Shown here one piece after another: positions 33,451 through 44,570 of a stretch of 64,000 nucleotides of DNA (position 1 is the first letter of the stretch; each line of letters opens with the position of its first letter). The stretch comes from Mallotus nudiflorus (Eukaryota; Streptophyta; Magnoliopsida; Malpighiales; Euphorbiaceae). The notes under the pieces are model-generated. The model was not told the origin of the DNA. It worked only from the letters and a program-made list of their open reading frames with translations, and did no database searches. The stretch is from the NCBI GenBank assembly GCA_947683625.1, contig CANTUR010000675.1, forward strand, positions 868,001 through 932,000. Direction: 5' to 3'. The translations under genes and the position numbers were made by a program.

Positions 33451-34700
33451 CTACTTTAGCACCATATCTCTAGCTTTTATCTTTCCCAACTTAACCTTTT
33501 TTTTTAAAGCTCTCAATATTCTCCTTTGATAAATCTGAGTATGAAATAAAGCATCCATCCTTTTCTCATCTAAAGATATAAGGTGATCGAATCTCTTTTT
33601 TATCCATTCACTCTCAGGGATTTTTGCTTCTATAACAACCCTCCAGGATTTAATTTTCATCTCTATGGGCAAAACCACTTCACAACCATATACTAGCGAG
33701 AACAATGTTTGTCCCATAGCAGTGCATGTTGTAGTTCTATATCCCCACAAGGAAAAAGGGAGATATTTAGACCAATCTTTATGCATTTTCACCATCTTGG
33801 AGAGGATCTTCTTTATATTCTTATTAGCTGCTTCAACTACACCATTAGCTTGAGGTCAATAAGGTGAGGACTTATAATGCTTGATCTTGTATTTCTGTAA
33901 TAACTTAGTCATCTCTGCCTGAAACTGAACACCATTGTCTATCACAACATGGTATGGGATCCCATATTTGCAAATGAGATTCTTCTCGATAAATCTTGCC
34001 AATTGTCTAGCCTTCAAGGTACCAAAGGACTTTGCTTCTATCCATCTAGAGAAGTAGTCAATTACAACTACTATATACTTATGCCTATTTGAAGCAGTTG
34101 GTTTTACTTCCTCTATTATATCTATTCCCCAGGCTGTAAAGGGCCATGGAGACGTTAAATTATTTAGCACTCTAAGGGGAAGATGATTGAGGTTCCCATG
34201 CAATTAACATTGATGACATTATCTCACTACTCAGATACAGTCCCTTTCCATGCTCATCCAGTAGTACCCTTGTTGAATCATTTTCTTTACCAGAATCATC
34301 CTATTCATGTGAGATCCATAAAAACCTGCATGAATCTCTCTCATCACCTATTCTGCTTCATCCTTCTTAAGACATCTCAGTTGTATTCTATTTGGCATCC
34401 TTCTATATAATACCCCATCATGACTTGCATAATGGTGTGCAAGAACATGAAGAGCACATCTTTCTTTGGCAGTTGCTTCATCTGGGTGTTTCCTTTCTTA
34501 GATAAATCTCTGGATATTGTAAAACCATGGCTTTTCTTTTAGCCCTATCTAGATACTCATGACTTGTTCCTCACTATAACATGGAGCTTTCATTTTCATA
34601 ATTACCGAAGGCTTCATCATTGATCTCGTCGATTTATTCCATATTGAAGAAAGTGTTATTAAGGCATCCACCATTTAATTCTCATCTCTTGGTAAATGTA
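33451..34700 (-). pseudogene. Tat integrase, broken
   Basis: The core lies at 34203-33856 with first Asp in WGIDIIE and second Asp in VIDNGVQF. It then hits TGA at 33855, where related elements have an Arg codon, and continues with PQANGVVEAANK, which holds the catalytic Glu. The C-terminal domain lies in 33795-33451. The triad is therefore present but split by one stop. Integrase would insert element DNA. The N-terminal zinc region (34210-34600) is too decayed to read. Confidence 0.82.
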
Positions 34701-34738
34701 TGACATTTAGTGAAATATCTCATTAACTTGTTCAAATA

Positions 34739-35465
34739 TTAGATGTAAGGTTTCAACCTCTCTTCTTTCACTTCCCACTCTTTGTTAGCCTGGTTAATGA
34801 CTAACATAGAATCTCCATAAACCAGTAGGTCTTTAACTCCAACTGCTAGTGCTGCCTCCACACCATAGATACATGCCTCATACTCAGCCATATTATTTGT
34901 CACCTTGAAGTCTAATTTCTTAGCCATTGGGATGGTTTCTCCTCCTGATGTAATAAGAATTACTCCTAGCCCTACTCCTTTATTGTTCATAGCTCCATCA
35001 AAATAAAGCTTCCATTCACACTATTCTATTGCTGTTAAGTTCTCATATGGAAACTCTAGATTCCACTGCTCATTTCCTTTAATTGCATTATGGGCTAGGA
35101 ATTCTGCTACTACTCTTCCTTTAATGACCTTTGTAGTGATGTACTCTATATTGAACTCAGTCAAAAGTACCAACCATTGAGACATCTTTCTAGCCAAAGC
35201 TGGTGCTTGAAACAAGTACCTTAAAGGATCTATCTTTGAAATAGCTTGTACTTTGTAAGAATGGAAATAATGCCTTAACTTCTTTATAGCCCATATCATT
35301 ATCAAACACATCTTCTCTACAATATCATATTTTTCTTCATATAACAAGAACTTTTTACTAAGATAATACACTACGTACTCCACCCCTTCTGGCCCTTCTT
35401 GTGCTAACATTACCCCCATTGCTTTTTCTTCTAAAGCCAAATATAAGATTAGGGGCCTTGCCTTG
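34739..35465 (-). pseudogene. Tat RNase H and additional archaeal-type RNase H
   Basis: RNase H-1 (35440-35021) shows VVYYLSKKF, LRHYFHSYKV and a C-terminal tether. It is followed within 40 codons by a second RNase H (about 35010-34739) with FDGAMNNKG, NNMAEYEACI and VYGDSMLV, carrying the Asp, Glu and Asp ligands. The second domain is a hallmark of the Tat lineage. Both degrade RNA in RNA-DNA hybrids. A stop separates them here. Confidence 0.82.
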
Positions 35466-36420
35466 CTAATCTCAATACAGGTGGATTAGTAAGGTATTCC
35501 ATAATCTTATCAAAGGCTTTTTGACATTCTTCATTCCATTCCACTAGCTGATTCTTCCTTAAATGCTTGAAGATTGGATCACAGACCATGGTAATTCTCA
35601 TAATAAATCTACTGATGTATTGTAGTTTCCTAATAAATCCTCATACTTATTTCGCCATTCTTGGTGTTGGCATCTCCTGGATGGCTTTAATCTTGTCTGG
35701 ATCGACTTCTATTCCTCTGTTATTGACTATGTGCCCTAATAACTTTCCAGAAGTCACCCTAAAGATGCATTTCTTTGGATTAAGCCTTAGGTTATATCTT
35801 TCTATTCTTGCTAGGAACTTATCCAAAGCTTCAAAATGTCCTTCTCTTATTTCTAACTTAACCATCATATCATCGACATACACTTTCACTTCCTTATGCA
35901 TCATATCATGAAATAAGGCGGTGGCCATTCTTTGATAAGTTGCTCCTGCATTCTTTAACCCAAAGGGCATCACTTTGTAGTAATATGTCCCCAATTTCGT
36001 GATAAAAGTAGTTTTGATCTTTTCCATAACTGCCATCATTATCTAATTATAACCTGAGAACTCATCCATGAAGGAGTACATTGCACTAAATGTTGCATTA
36101 TCGACAATCACATCAATATAGGGTAAAGGAAAGTCATCCTTTGGACATGCCTTATTCATATCTCTAAAATTTACACACATTTAGACTTTTCCATCTTTCT
36201 TGGGAACTGATACTATATTTGCCAACCATTGAGGGTATTCCACTGCTTCTAGAAAATTAGCTTAGATCTACTTAGTGATTTCCTCTGGCCTCAACCTATG
36301 AAGTTTTTGCTTAATAGGTTTAGCTTCTGGATATATTAGAATGTGATGCTCCATGATTTCTCTATCTAACCCTAGCATATCCTCATAGGACCAAGAAAAT
36401 ACTACCTTTCTTTTTGTTAA
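35466..36420 (-). pseudogene. Tat reverse transcriptase, broken
   Basis: The frame 36039-35647 contains YKVMPFGLKNAGATYQRM and the catalytic Tyr-Val-Asp-Asp at 35880-35869, then KCIFRVTSGKLLGHIV. Upstream motifs (RT fingers) are readable to about 36420 but with stops. The active site is intact. Confidence 0.85.
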
Positions 36421-36514
36421 TATTCTTTTAAATTTTTCTCACTTTAGGAGTTAAATCATGTGATATAGAAATGTGTTTTGGTTGTTCATTTATGCCCATG
36501 TTTAATGAATATAA

Positions 36515-36966
36515 TTAAATAGAATTGATGTCAAACATGCATGAACGATCATTATTAAAATGCACAAGACCATCAGAATCAACATCACACAAGTAAGCCA
36601 AACCAAAATTCATATCATTAACCGCAAGAAAAATAGAGTTTTCGTCCTCAAAAAAATCGTACATTATTACATTAGTTTCTTCATAAAAAACATCACTAAA
36701 ACTATTATTAATAATGCTAGCTAAATCCTGTGGTGGTTCTTTATTAGGTGGCAAACAAAAAACTCTTCAATGTCCTCAGCTTTCATTTTTTCAGCAACTA
36801 TCTTCATTACCTTGTCTTTATTATCTTGCACCAGCCTCTGAACTATCTGCTTCTTGAAGATCTCAAACCCAGGGATATCTACACTAGCTACTTGGACAAG
36901 CTCCTTTTCACCTAGATAGAACTTCTCCTTCTTTTGTTTGATAAAGTTATCCTTTAGCGGTCCCAC
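36515..36966 (-). pseudogene. Tat pol linker between protease and RT
   Basis: Two overlapping frames (36966-36721 and 36754-36515) give a charged linker with a DIEEFFVCHL-like segment and an Asp/Asn-rich end (FFEDENSIFLAVNDMNFG). It lies just upstream of RT; the exact boundary is unclear. Confidence 0.55.
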
Positions 36967-38230
36967 ATTCCTTAGGAGGTTATTCCCACTGAAAAACCTT
37001 CTTCTAGCCTTTTTGTTATCGAATCCAACTCTTGTATAGCCTAATCCTCTTGTATCATCTTGGGTTTTGAAATCTAGGAGTTCTAGGCTTCCTTACTCTT
37101 TCTTTCTTAGTCCTTGTCCAGGATGATAAATCATCTTCTTAATCATGATCATAACCCTTGGATCCATCATAATTCCATCCGAGATCATGGCTATTTGGAA
37201 ACCAAGAGGAGTAACTACCTGCTTTTGACTATCCATAACTATGAACACAGTCTTGCCTATACTTGCATCTAAAGTCACAACTTCCTCATCATGTAGGCAT
37301 TTCACCTTTTGATGCACAGTTGAAGGCACTCCTCCCAAAACATTATACCAAGGCCTACCCAATAACAAGGCATAGGTGACAAGAATGTCTAGCATAGTTA
37401 ATTCTACTATTGCTTTTATAGGCCCAGTCTTCATAGGAGCCATAAATGTTCCCCCTTATGCTATCATTATAAGCCCTTATTACAAGGTCTGACTTTGCCA
37501 AATCCTCCATCATCACTCCTAGGTTAGGTAGGATTTGTAGTGGGAAAACATTAATTACAGACCTATCATCCACCTTCATATAATTTTTCCTTCTCCCTCT
37601 TACTTCAGCTAGAATGAACAAGGCTTTATTATGGTTCTTTCCTTTCACAGGTAAATCTTCATCAGAGAAAATGATAGCACCATGCCTTTTCTCAATTACC
37701 TTGGCCACCATTTCCTCAAGGGTCGTAGTAGTTTCAATGTTCATTTTAGCTAGAGCCTTAATCAGAGCTTTCTTGTGGCTATTTAAGTGCATCAAGAGCT
37801 CCCAAATGCTTATATTTGCTTTTGCTTTCTTGAGCTATTCAAGAATCAAGTCATCACCATGTTCATCTGAGTCTTCTCCTTTAACAACTTCTTCTCTCTC
37901 TATAGCTTTCTTTATCAATTTATACCCCTTTGTACTTCTAGTAACATGACTAACTTCTGGATTATCAACCCACACATTGTAACCTTTAGTGCCTTCTTTA
38001 TAAGAATTGCACCAAATGTCGATAACCCTAATATTTCGATCTTTCTTCCCATCCTTCCATACCTCAACCATGCATTTCTCCTTTTTAGCTAGTAGCTTCT
38101 CATCATCAAACTCATCAATCCATCATGTAGGCTCAATTGAATCAATGGGTATATCAAAAGACGGTGGTTTAGAGTAAAACACCTAGTAATCAAACTTGCC
38201 TAAGGGCTGATCCAGTAAGTTTTCTACTCT
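36967..38230 (-). pseudogene. Tat protease region and gag C-terminus
   Basis: Frames 38071-37835, 37795-37355 and 37443-37093 overlap. YALLLGRPWYNVLGGVPST (about 37389-37333) is the conserved second half of a gypsy protease. The preceding DKALFILAEVRGRRKNYMK-like region belongs to the gag/protease linker. I could not identify the catalytic Asp loop with confidence. Frameshifts separate the pieces. Confidence 0.65.
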
Positions 38231-39540
38231 TTCCACATCTTTAGGGGCACTAAGAGATTTCTCATCAGTTTTAAGATTTAAATCCTTAAAAGAGTTTAGC
38301 ATTTCTTCCTCACTTACTCCTGAGTTGATCATCATGGTTATTAGGGGTGGCAAATTTTGATAATTTAGGAAAGGATTATTTTCGAGTGTTTGGGTTTGGA
38401 TTTGATTTCTCAGGGTAAGCTACGGAGATTTGGGTTTGGTGGTCTAGAGGGGGTTAAGGGTCTAAGGAGGCCTTTCTGGATGAGACGGTCTAGGACTTTG
38501 GATAAGGGTTAGTTGAAATTTGAGAATCTCCTAGGTTGTTGGATAGCATGAACTCCTACAACCTGACTAGCATTTCCTTGCTACGTGCCCCTAGTAGGGT
38601 AATTTCTCACTCCAGTACTTCTAGTGATCTTCTTCTTCTCATTTTTGATCTCTTCAGCTTGTAACCCATCATTATAAAGATCTACAAATGTCTTGGGGTT
38701 CATCATTTGCAACCTCTCAACTAGATTAGGTAGCACATTCTGACTATCATCCTAACCTAATCCTTCTCATCCAGCTTATTCTTCATTAGTCTCGCCTTAT
38801 TCATGAACCTGGTTAGAAAATCTGAGAATGACTCATTGGGCTTCTACTTGGTCAGTTCTAGATCCCTAATAGACACCTTGAACCTAGTGTTGTAGTCATA
38901 TTACTTTAGAAAAGTAGCGCATAGTTCTCTCCAGTCAGCTCAGATAGACTTCTCCAACCCATGATACCAATTAACAGCCATAGCCTCCAAGGATAGTATA
39001 AAAAACTTAGTGACCACAGATAAAGGAGCCTTAGTGGTGCTCATGGTAGTTATGTTTAACTAAAGTGAATCCTTAGGTCTCCAGTACAATCAAACTTTTA
39101 TAGCTGTGGCATTTTGAATTTTTCAGGCAACTTATCCTCCTCAAATTGCATCCCATCAAATAAGTATCCAATGCCCTGTCCTCTCATCAACTCCTCTATT
39201 TTGGACATCTTATGAGTCAGTGCTTTTATCTGCTTGGATTCTAGCTCTTGAACTTTCTCGAGTGATTCCCTTTTCACCTTTTTAACCATATAAATCTCAA
39301 CATCCTCTAATTTCATTTCCCCAGTAGGTATGTTCTTAGCAACACTGTCATTTTTGGCAGGTGGTGCACCCACAACAGGCAGAATGGCCGCAACGGGAGG
39401 TGTAGCATCAGCAACAGGTGGTAGCATTAATCCAGCCAAGGCCTGTCCTAACTCATCTTGCATCATAGCTCTCATATCATCTATCAATGCTCCTTTGACA
39501 TCCTCTAGGGTCCAATTTCCTCCCTCTTATTGTTCCATTT
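38231..39540 (-). pseudogene. Tat gag, broken
   Basis: The N-terminal part lies at 39487-39098, with an Ala/Pro-rich linker (residues about 20-45) and a charged helical segment. The retrotransposon gag core at about 39090-38620 reads in pieces (AVNWYHGL, FSDFLTRFMNKARL) with several stops. The stretch 38550-38231 holds only decayed sequence. Confidence 0.68.
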
Positions 39541-40458
39541 CTTTAGTTTGTTTAGATTGTGCAACTTCTAGATAGAGTGGATTGATGGAACTCCTTTCCA
39601 GTCTGCTAAGGATTTATTTCATAATCGATTGCGGATTCAAATCATTTCTCACTAGTCTGCCACCCTTTTGACTCCAAATATAGGAAGACCCTGATGAATC
39701 TATAATGGCTGAAAGACAAAAATGTTAGTATGATGCATGAGATGCATGTATGCATGATGCACGTGCTATGCAACAAATAGCAAGTAACAAGTCAAGTTTG
39801 GTGTACATACATCCTTCCAACCTTATTCCTCCCACACATGTATTCAATAGCAAATCTTTTTTGCTAGGATTTTTTTATTTTGGCCTTAATATCAATAGGG
39901 GATATCAAGAACTGATGCATTTGCCAAATCACTCAAAGTAGTAAAACATAGAAACAATATTTCTAAGTATAAAAGATTAGCCCAATCTTTATTAGTCCAA
40001 ACGGTCTTTTAAAGTATGGGTTTGGGCCTTTATAGATAAAAATACCTCATGGCAACATTCACAAGCAATTTAGGTACATCCTAGGGGAAATAACTAAGCT
40101 AATATGTGGTTAGGCTCCGGTGAAAAGTTAAGGTTCCCTTAGCAAGATGCTCTCCTTTATGACTTGAGTCACAGGCCAAGATCAGAGAGGCCCGACATCC
40201 TTTGTAAACTCGAGAGAAGACTACCCCCCCTTTAGGACTTGTGTTACAGACTCTGGTCAAATGACCCCAGTAATCTCTCTTAAACCGAGTTAAGGCTAAG
40301 AGCGATGGTTAGCAAATCTATAACTCCATAAAGCTAGTGGAATTATGGAATCATAAACCAATGCCATAGGTTAATAAGGACATGCAGAAGGAATGCAAGA
40401 ATAAAATAATAATTAATAAAATAATTCTAAAGAACACAAGTAGAATTAGTATCTTTTA
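39541..40458 (-). other. Tat untranslated leader
   Basis: About 0.9 kb between primer site and gag. The plus-strand frame at 39750-39941 crosses it without resemblance to any family. No gene is supported. Confidence 0.5.
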
Positions 40459-40476
40459 TCCCCAGTAGAGTCGCCA
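40459..40476 (-). other. Tat primer-binding site, tRNA-Arg type
   Basis: On the minus strand TGGCGACTCTACTGGGGA lies next to the LTR end. It resembles the tRNA-Arg-complementary site used by Tat/Ogre elements. Confidence 0.7.
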
Positions 40477-40478
40477 CT

Positions 40479-42598
40479 TAGACAGCGGGGTTTAGCGCGC
40501 ATCAAAGATTTTAGCAATCGCGACACTGTTTGAGTTGAAGGCACTAGAGAACACATTAGCCACTATCATAATGACATGACATGAAGATGAGGAGTTGCCA
40601 CCCAGGGTAATAACTAGGACAAATAAAAAAGGTGGTACTCGATTCCCTAAAAGAAAGCTAGCACCATAACTAGGAGATTCTAGAAATGGAATACCAACTT
40701 CTTTCAGTCTTGTGTTCATTTAGAATTACTTTATGAATTATTATCTTATCCTTTATTTACATTCAATTTCATATAAACCCTTATTTAAGCAATTAACTCC
40801 AAGGCAAATTAGTCATGAAAAATACAAGTAAATAATGCACTCAATACGATCTTTAAGTTAGTCTAATCTACATTGATTTTAACTAAATGGGATAAATCTA
40901 CATGTTTTAATTTACAAGTCTAAAGGGCCTAATTCCTTAATTTTAATTAACTGAACCTAAGTCTATTTATTTTTATTCTAAAAATGGGCCTAAATCTACA
41001 AATTATGGAGTATTTAAATTAATGGGCCTAATTCTATATGTTTTAATTCTAAGGTGATATTAAATCTACAAGTTATGAAAAAAGGCTTTAATTTAATGGG
41101 CCAAGTCTAATTAATTTTATTAAATTAGGTGGGTCTATGTCTATTTTACTAAATGGACATTAGTTATCTCTAACCTAAAAATCTAATTAATTATGGGCCT
41201 AATGATGCATTTTAATTAATCAAACCTAATCTTAATTAAATTAGTAAAAACAAACCTAAATTTATTTAAGTGGATTAGAATCTAATATGGGCTTAAGGTC
41301 CAAAACATATAAAAATAAATAAACAAGTCCAAAAATAAATAAAACATATCAAAACAATTAAATAAAAGATCAAACAACCAATTAATTATTCCTTTTAAAA
41401 CCCTAATTTTAATCAACATGCACTTCTAAATTAATCTACTTCCTCCCTTGATTTTAATTAATTACCCAATTCAAATCCTAATTTTACTAACCAATTCATC
41501 AAAATAAACATACAGCCACATATATAATTTTACTATTCCCACTATTGGGGTTATTACAATAATCTATTGAGAACAAAAAGAAAAATAATTAATACAAACC
41601 TAAAAATATAAATGAAATAAAGCGATAAAATAAAAAATAATAAAAACCTTAGAAACTATATCTCTACAAGGTCTTATCCATGGCATTCCATGGACTTATC
41701 ATGAATTTAGTCCTCCAAAGATGATCATCGTGTATTTTCCTCCATAATCACCATAAAAAGAAACAAAAATTATGATTAATTAATAAATTATAAAGAAATT
41801 TGAATAAAATTGAAACTCAACAAAATCAAAAAGAAAAATAAAATAAAAGAAGAATATGGAGAAGATGATGCTTATGGATGTTTTTAATGGAGTGCTCCTC
41901 AGATTTTGTAAAATCATCGTTCTTGATAGGTCTTTAAATATTATTCTTCTACTTCTCCCAAGGTCTTCAATTGATTAATCAAACACAAGGGAATTTTTGT
42001 AGAGTAATTCAATAAAAAGAAAAGATTAGAGAAATATTTTAAAAAAAATCAATCAACTAAAAAAATTGTAAAAATACTGCTTCCCCAAAAATCCCTTCTC
42101 CCAAGTCCCCCTTCCAAAGGAGCCAAACACGTCCTTTTATAGCAAAACAACATAGAAACCCTAGTTCACATTTCTATAGAGTTTTATTCCTAAAAAGACT
42201 TTATTTTCTTAAAATACTAGATAAATACCAAAACAATTTCTTCGACCAATCAGGATTAGGAAAAAAAAGCAATTTTTATTTTCTGAAAAATCGAAAAACC
42301 AAGCAAAAAGGTCCAATTCTGAACAGAATTATGTAATTATAATCAAAATTACATAATTCTAATATTTTTTAAAATTTTTAATTACAAAAAGACCCCTGAA
42401 AGAATTTAAGTTTTACGATTAAATCCTTAAAAAAGCATTGTAATTTAGTCCTTGAAAACATTAAATCCTTTCTTTGAAAAATGCAATCAGACTTCTAAAG
42501 TTTCAAAGTTCAAGTATTGGAGACCTATTTATACCATTTTCATCATTAGAGTCTTTCGTTGCATCCATAATTCACTATCCCAAAATTGGGTGCTTACA
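40479..42598 (-). repeat. Tat 5' LTR
   Basis: About 2.1 kb. The minus-strand start is TGTAAGCACCCAATTTTG at 42598, and the end is next to the PBS. U3 palindromes lie at 42315-42354 (AATTCT/AGAATT around GAAC; ATGTAATT/AATTACAT around eight bases). TATAAAAG at 42141-42134 is the likely TATA box. Related LTR sequence is at 44571-46181 (same sense) and 27221-28002 (opposite sense). Confidence 0.78.
42134..42141 (-). promoter_or_regulatory. Tat LTR TATA box
   Basis: TATAAAAG on the minus strand, within gctataaaaggacgtg and downstream (in LTR sense) of the U3 palindromes. Confidence 0.6.
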
Positions 42599-42599
42599 T

Positions 42600-43254
42600 T
42601 CCCCTTTTTACTATAAAAATGGCTTTTTGTATGAAATGCAGTCATCATGACTTTATAATGAACTTTAAAAACAAGTGCAACTAGAATTGATCCATCCTCC
42701 ATACAAAGTTATTGGTCTGGATTTGTAAAACCAAAGACTTTAGAAGATTAGCATCATTAAGAGAAATGGTAAAGTTTTGATAACAATCAAATGATATGGG
42801 ACCTAAACAAATACTAGATTCTATAGTTCCTAGAAGAGAATCTTGGAAGTTTTTGAATCTCATATCTCTAAGAGCAGCAAGGATAGAAGTGTTTAGACCT
42901 TCTCTAGCAAGGGGTTTTATACTAACCTGAACAAGACCTATATGAATGTATCTGAAACCTTTTTCTTTATGTTTATCTAAAGAAGTGGAAGATAGTAACT
43001 TCATGTATTCCTGAGACTTAGAAAGCTGGATATCTCTTTCTTCAGTCTTAATGACATAGTCAGATTTGAAGAGATTTAGTTTAGGAATTTTTTAGATATG
43101 ATCTTTCTTATAGTTTATGAGCTTAAAGTCATTTATGCATTTATCAAAGTCTTCAATGGTGATTTCATCACTATTGATTATGTTCTTTTGAGCTTTGGCA
43201 GATAAGGAAGCAGAGGAAGAAGAAGAAGTGGTTCTTCCAAAAATTGGATTCATG
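42600..43254 (-). pseudogene. Movement protein domain, truncated (EPRV-3)
   Basis: The start ATG at 43254 and the Ser-rich N-terminus match EPRV-2. The frame at 43004-42681 covers the 30K core (RYIHIGLVQVSIKPLAREGL) and continues through DCYQNFTISLNDANLLKSLV, a segment deleted in EPRV-2. A stop near 43093 breaks the upstream part. The end is cut by the Tat LTR at 42598. This copy has the most complete movement-protein core in the window. Confidence 0.78.
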
Positions 43255-43450
43255 GTAAAGTAATGGCTATAGAAACAGGCTACTTAACTATAAATTCACT
43301 AGCTAAACTAATGGTACTACTCCCTCTCTAAGGACTTACTACCGAGACCACCTATGACTAAAGGACTTGTTGAATAAACTACCCTATAGAAATTACTATA
43401 ACATGGAAATAATTCCTATACAAATCACTCAACCCCCTAAGCTCTTATCC
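43255..43450 (-). other. EPRV-3 leader after the primer site
   Basis: Reverse complement of the EPRV-2 leader at about 1413-1610. It ends at the remnant primer site GGATAAGAGC (43450-43441, minus strand). Confidence 0.7.
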
Positions 43451-43469
43451 TTAGCACTTCTTGGTATCA
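43441..43469. other. Head-to-head junction of EPRV-3 and EPRV-4 in the primer-binding site
   Basis: Minus-strand GGATAAGAGC (EPRV-3) abuts plus-strand ttagcacttcTTGGTATCA (EPRV-4). Both are pieces of the same primer-binding site. EPRV-4 then lacks about 50 bases of leader present in EPRV-2 (1419-1468). Confidence 0.7.
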
Positions 43470-43612
43470 ATAATGTCTACAAGGTAGTTTATTCAGCAAG
43501 TCCTTTAGTCATAGGTGGTCCCGATAGTAAGTCCCTAGAGAGGTAGTAAAATCGTTGGTTTAGCTGGTGAGTTTGTAGTTGAGTAACCTATTTATGTAAC
43601 CATTCCTTTTTC

Positions 43613-44095
43613 ATGAATCCAATTTTAGGAAGAAAAACTTCTTCTTCTTCTTCCTCTACTTCCTCATCTGCCAAAGCTCAAAAGAACATAATCAATAATG
43701 ATGAAATCACCATTGAAGACTTTGATAAATGCATAGATGACTTTAAGCTCACAGACTATAATAAAGATCATGTCTATAAAACTCCTAAACTAAACCTCTT
43801 CAAATCTAACTATGTCATTAAGACTAAAGAAATAGATCACTTTCTAAGTCTCAGGAATACAAAAAGTTACTATCTTCCACTTCTATAGACAAACATAAAG
43901 AAAAAGGGAGAAACTCTTCTTCTCCAAATAGATATGACTAAAGCCAATGTTGTCATCCTAAAACCAATTAAACGAAACCAAGTTACACTTCCCCAAGAAT
44001 GGATCTTAGAAGCAGCTACTGAAACTAAAATCCAACAAGAAGAAACATTTGCTCCTAATACACAAATGAAGCATATTACCCAGTTTCAAGATGGT
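43613..44095 (+). pseudogene. Movement protein domain with core deleted (EPRV-4)
   Basis: The ATG at 43613 and Ser-rich N-terminus are followed by an open frame to 43888. Then at about 43899-43907 the sequence jumps from the DKHKEK region to the GETLLLQI-equivalent region. This removes about 320 bases (the 30K core) at a shared gaaaaagg microhomology. What remains runs into capsid sequence without a spacer. Confidence 0.75.
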
Positions 44096-44566
44096 AGAGT
44101 GACTCTCTTTTGATAGAATTTTTCTAGCTCAAGATTCTTTAATGCATCCTCATCAGAATCTCTTAATCTTGGAAGAATATCTCAGATCTCATCTATTATA
44201 AACCTTATATACCATAACGAACGATAAGAGAATCACCACCAAAAGGCCATACACTTGCCTTAATCAATAGACCAAGCAAACCTTTACCCTAATCTACCAC
44301 CAGTTATAAATAAGTCATATAGTATCCTTGCTCGATATTCTACCTCAAATCTACCTTCTTCTTCCATAAAAAATGTAGATTATATTATGAATATAGTCAG
44401 AACTATTTATATCAAACCTAGACAAGAAGAAAGCCCTTCTCCTCTTACCTCTCCTACTGCTTCAGCTATAACAGAAAACATGGTTCATGAATTATTTATT
44501 TTAGATAAAGAGTTCACTCCTGATAAAGCTCTTTTACATAAAGATTTCTATACATCTCACAATAAT
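44096..44566 (+). pseudogene. Capsid N-terminal part, truncated (EPRV-4)
   Basis: Matches EPRV-2 2405-2890 (Ser/Pro-rich, open piece at 44387-44578). It ends where Tat LTR sequence begins at about 44571. Several stops. Confidence 0.65.
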
Positions 44567-44570
44567 TGGT

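Larger units (their letters stand above)
33451..42598 (-). mobile_element. Tat-lineage Ty3/gypsy element, minus strand, lacking a proper 3' LTR
   Basis: Right to left: LTR (42598-40479), PBS, leader, gag, protease, RT, RNase H, a second RNase H and integrase. A second (archaeal-type) RNase H together with a tRNA-Arg-like primer site is typical of the Tat/Ogre group. The LTR starts TGTAAGCACCCAATTTTG, a Tat-like end. No same-sense LTR follows integrase; instead the plus-strand extra genes and an inverted LTR fragment lie there. No TSD was found. Confidence 0.8.
8259..43450 (-). mobile_element. EPRV-3: minus-strand pararetrovirus copy with nested insertions
   Basis: Read right to left this holds leader (43450-43255), movement protein (43254-42600), [Tat complex], capsid (27195-26241), protease (26240-25822), RT start (25780-25664), [copia-1 with nested gypsy], RT and RNase H (11022-9635), and ORF2 (9632-8262). 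It breaks in the primer-binding site at one end and 26 bases into ORF2 exon 2 at the other. The capsid part between EPRV-2 equivalents of about 2225 and 5315 is missing at the Tat insertion. Confidence 0.75.

Noticed and set aside
39330..39575. Ala/Gly/Ser-rich plus-strand ORF
   Set aside because: It is the complement of the Tat gag Ala/Pro linker; no motif of its own.
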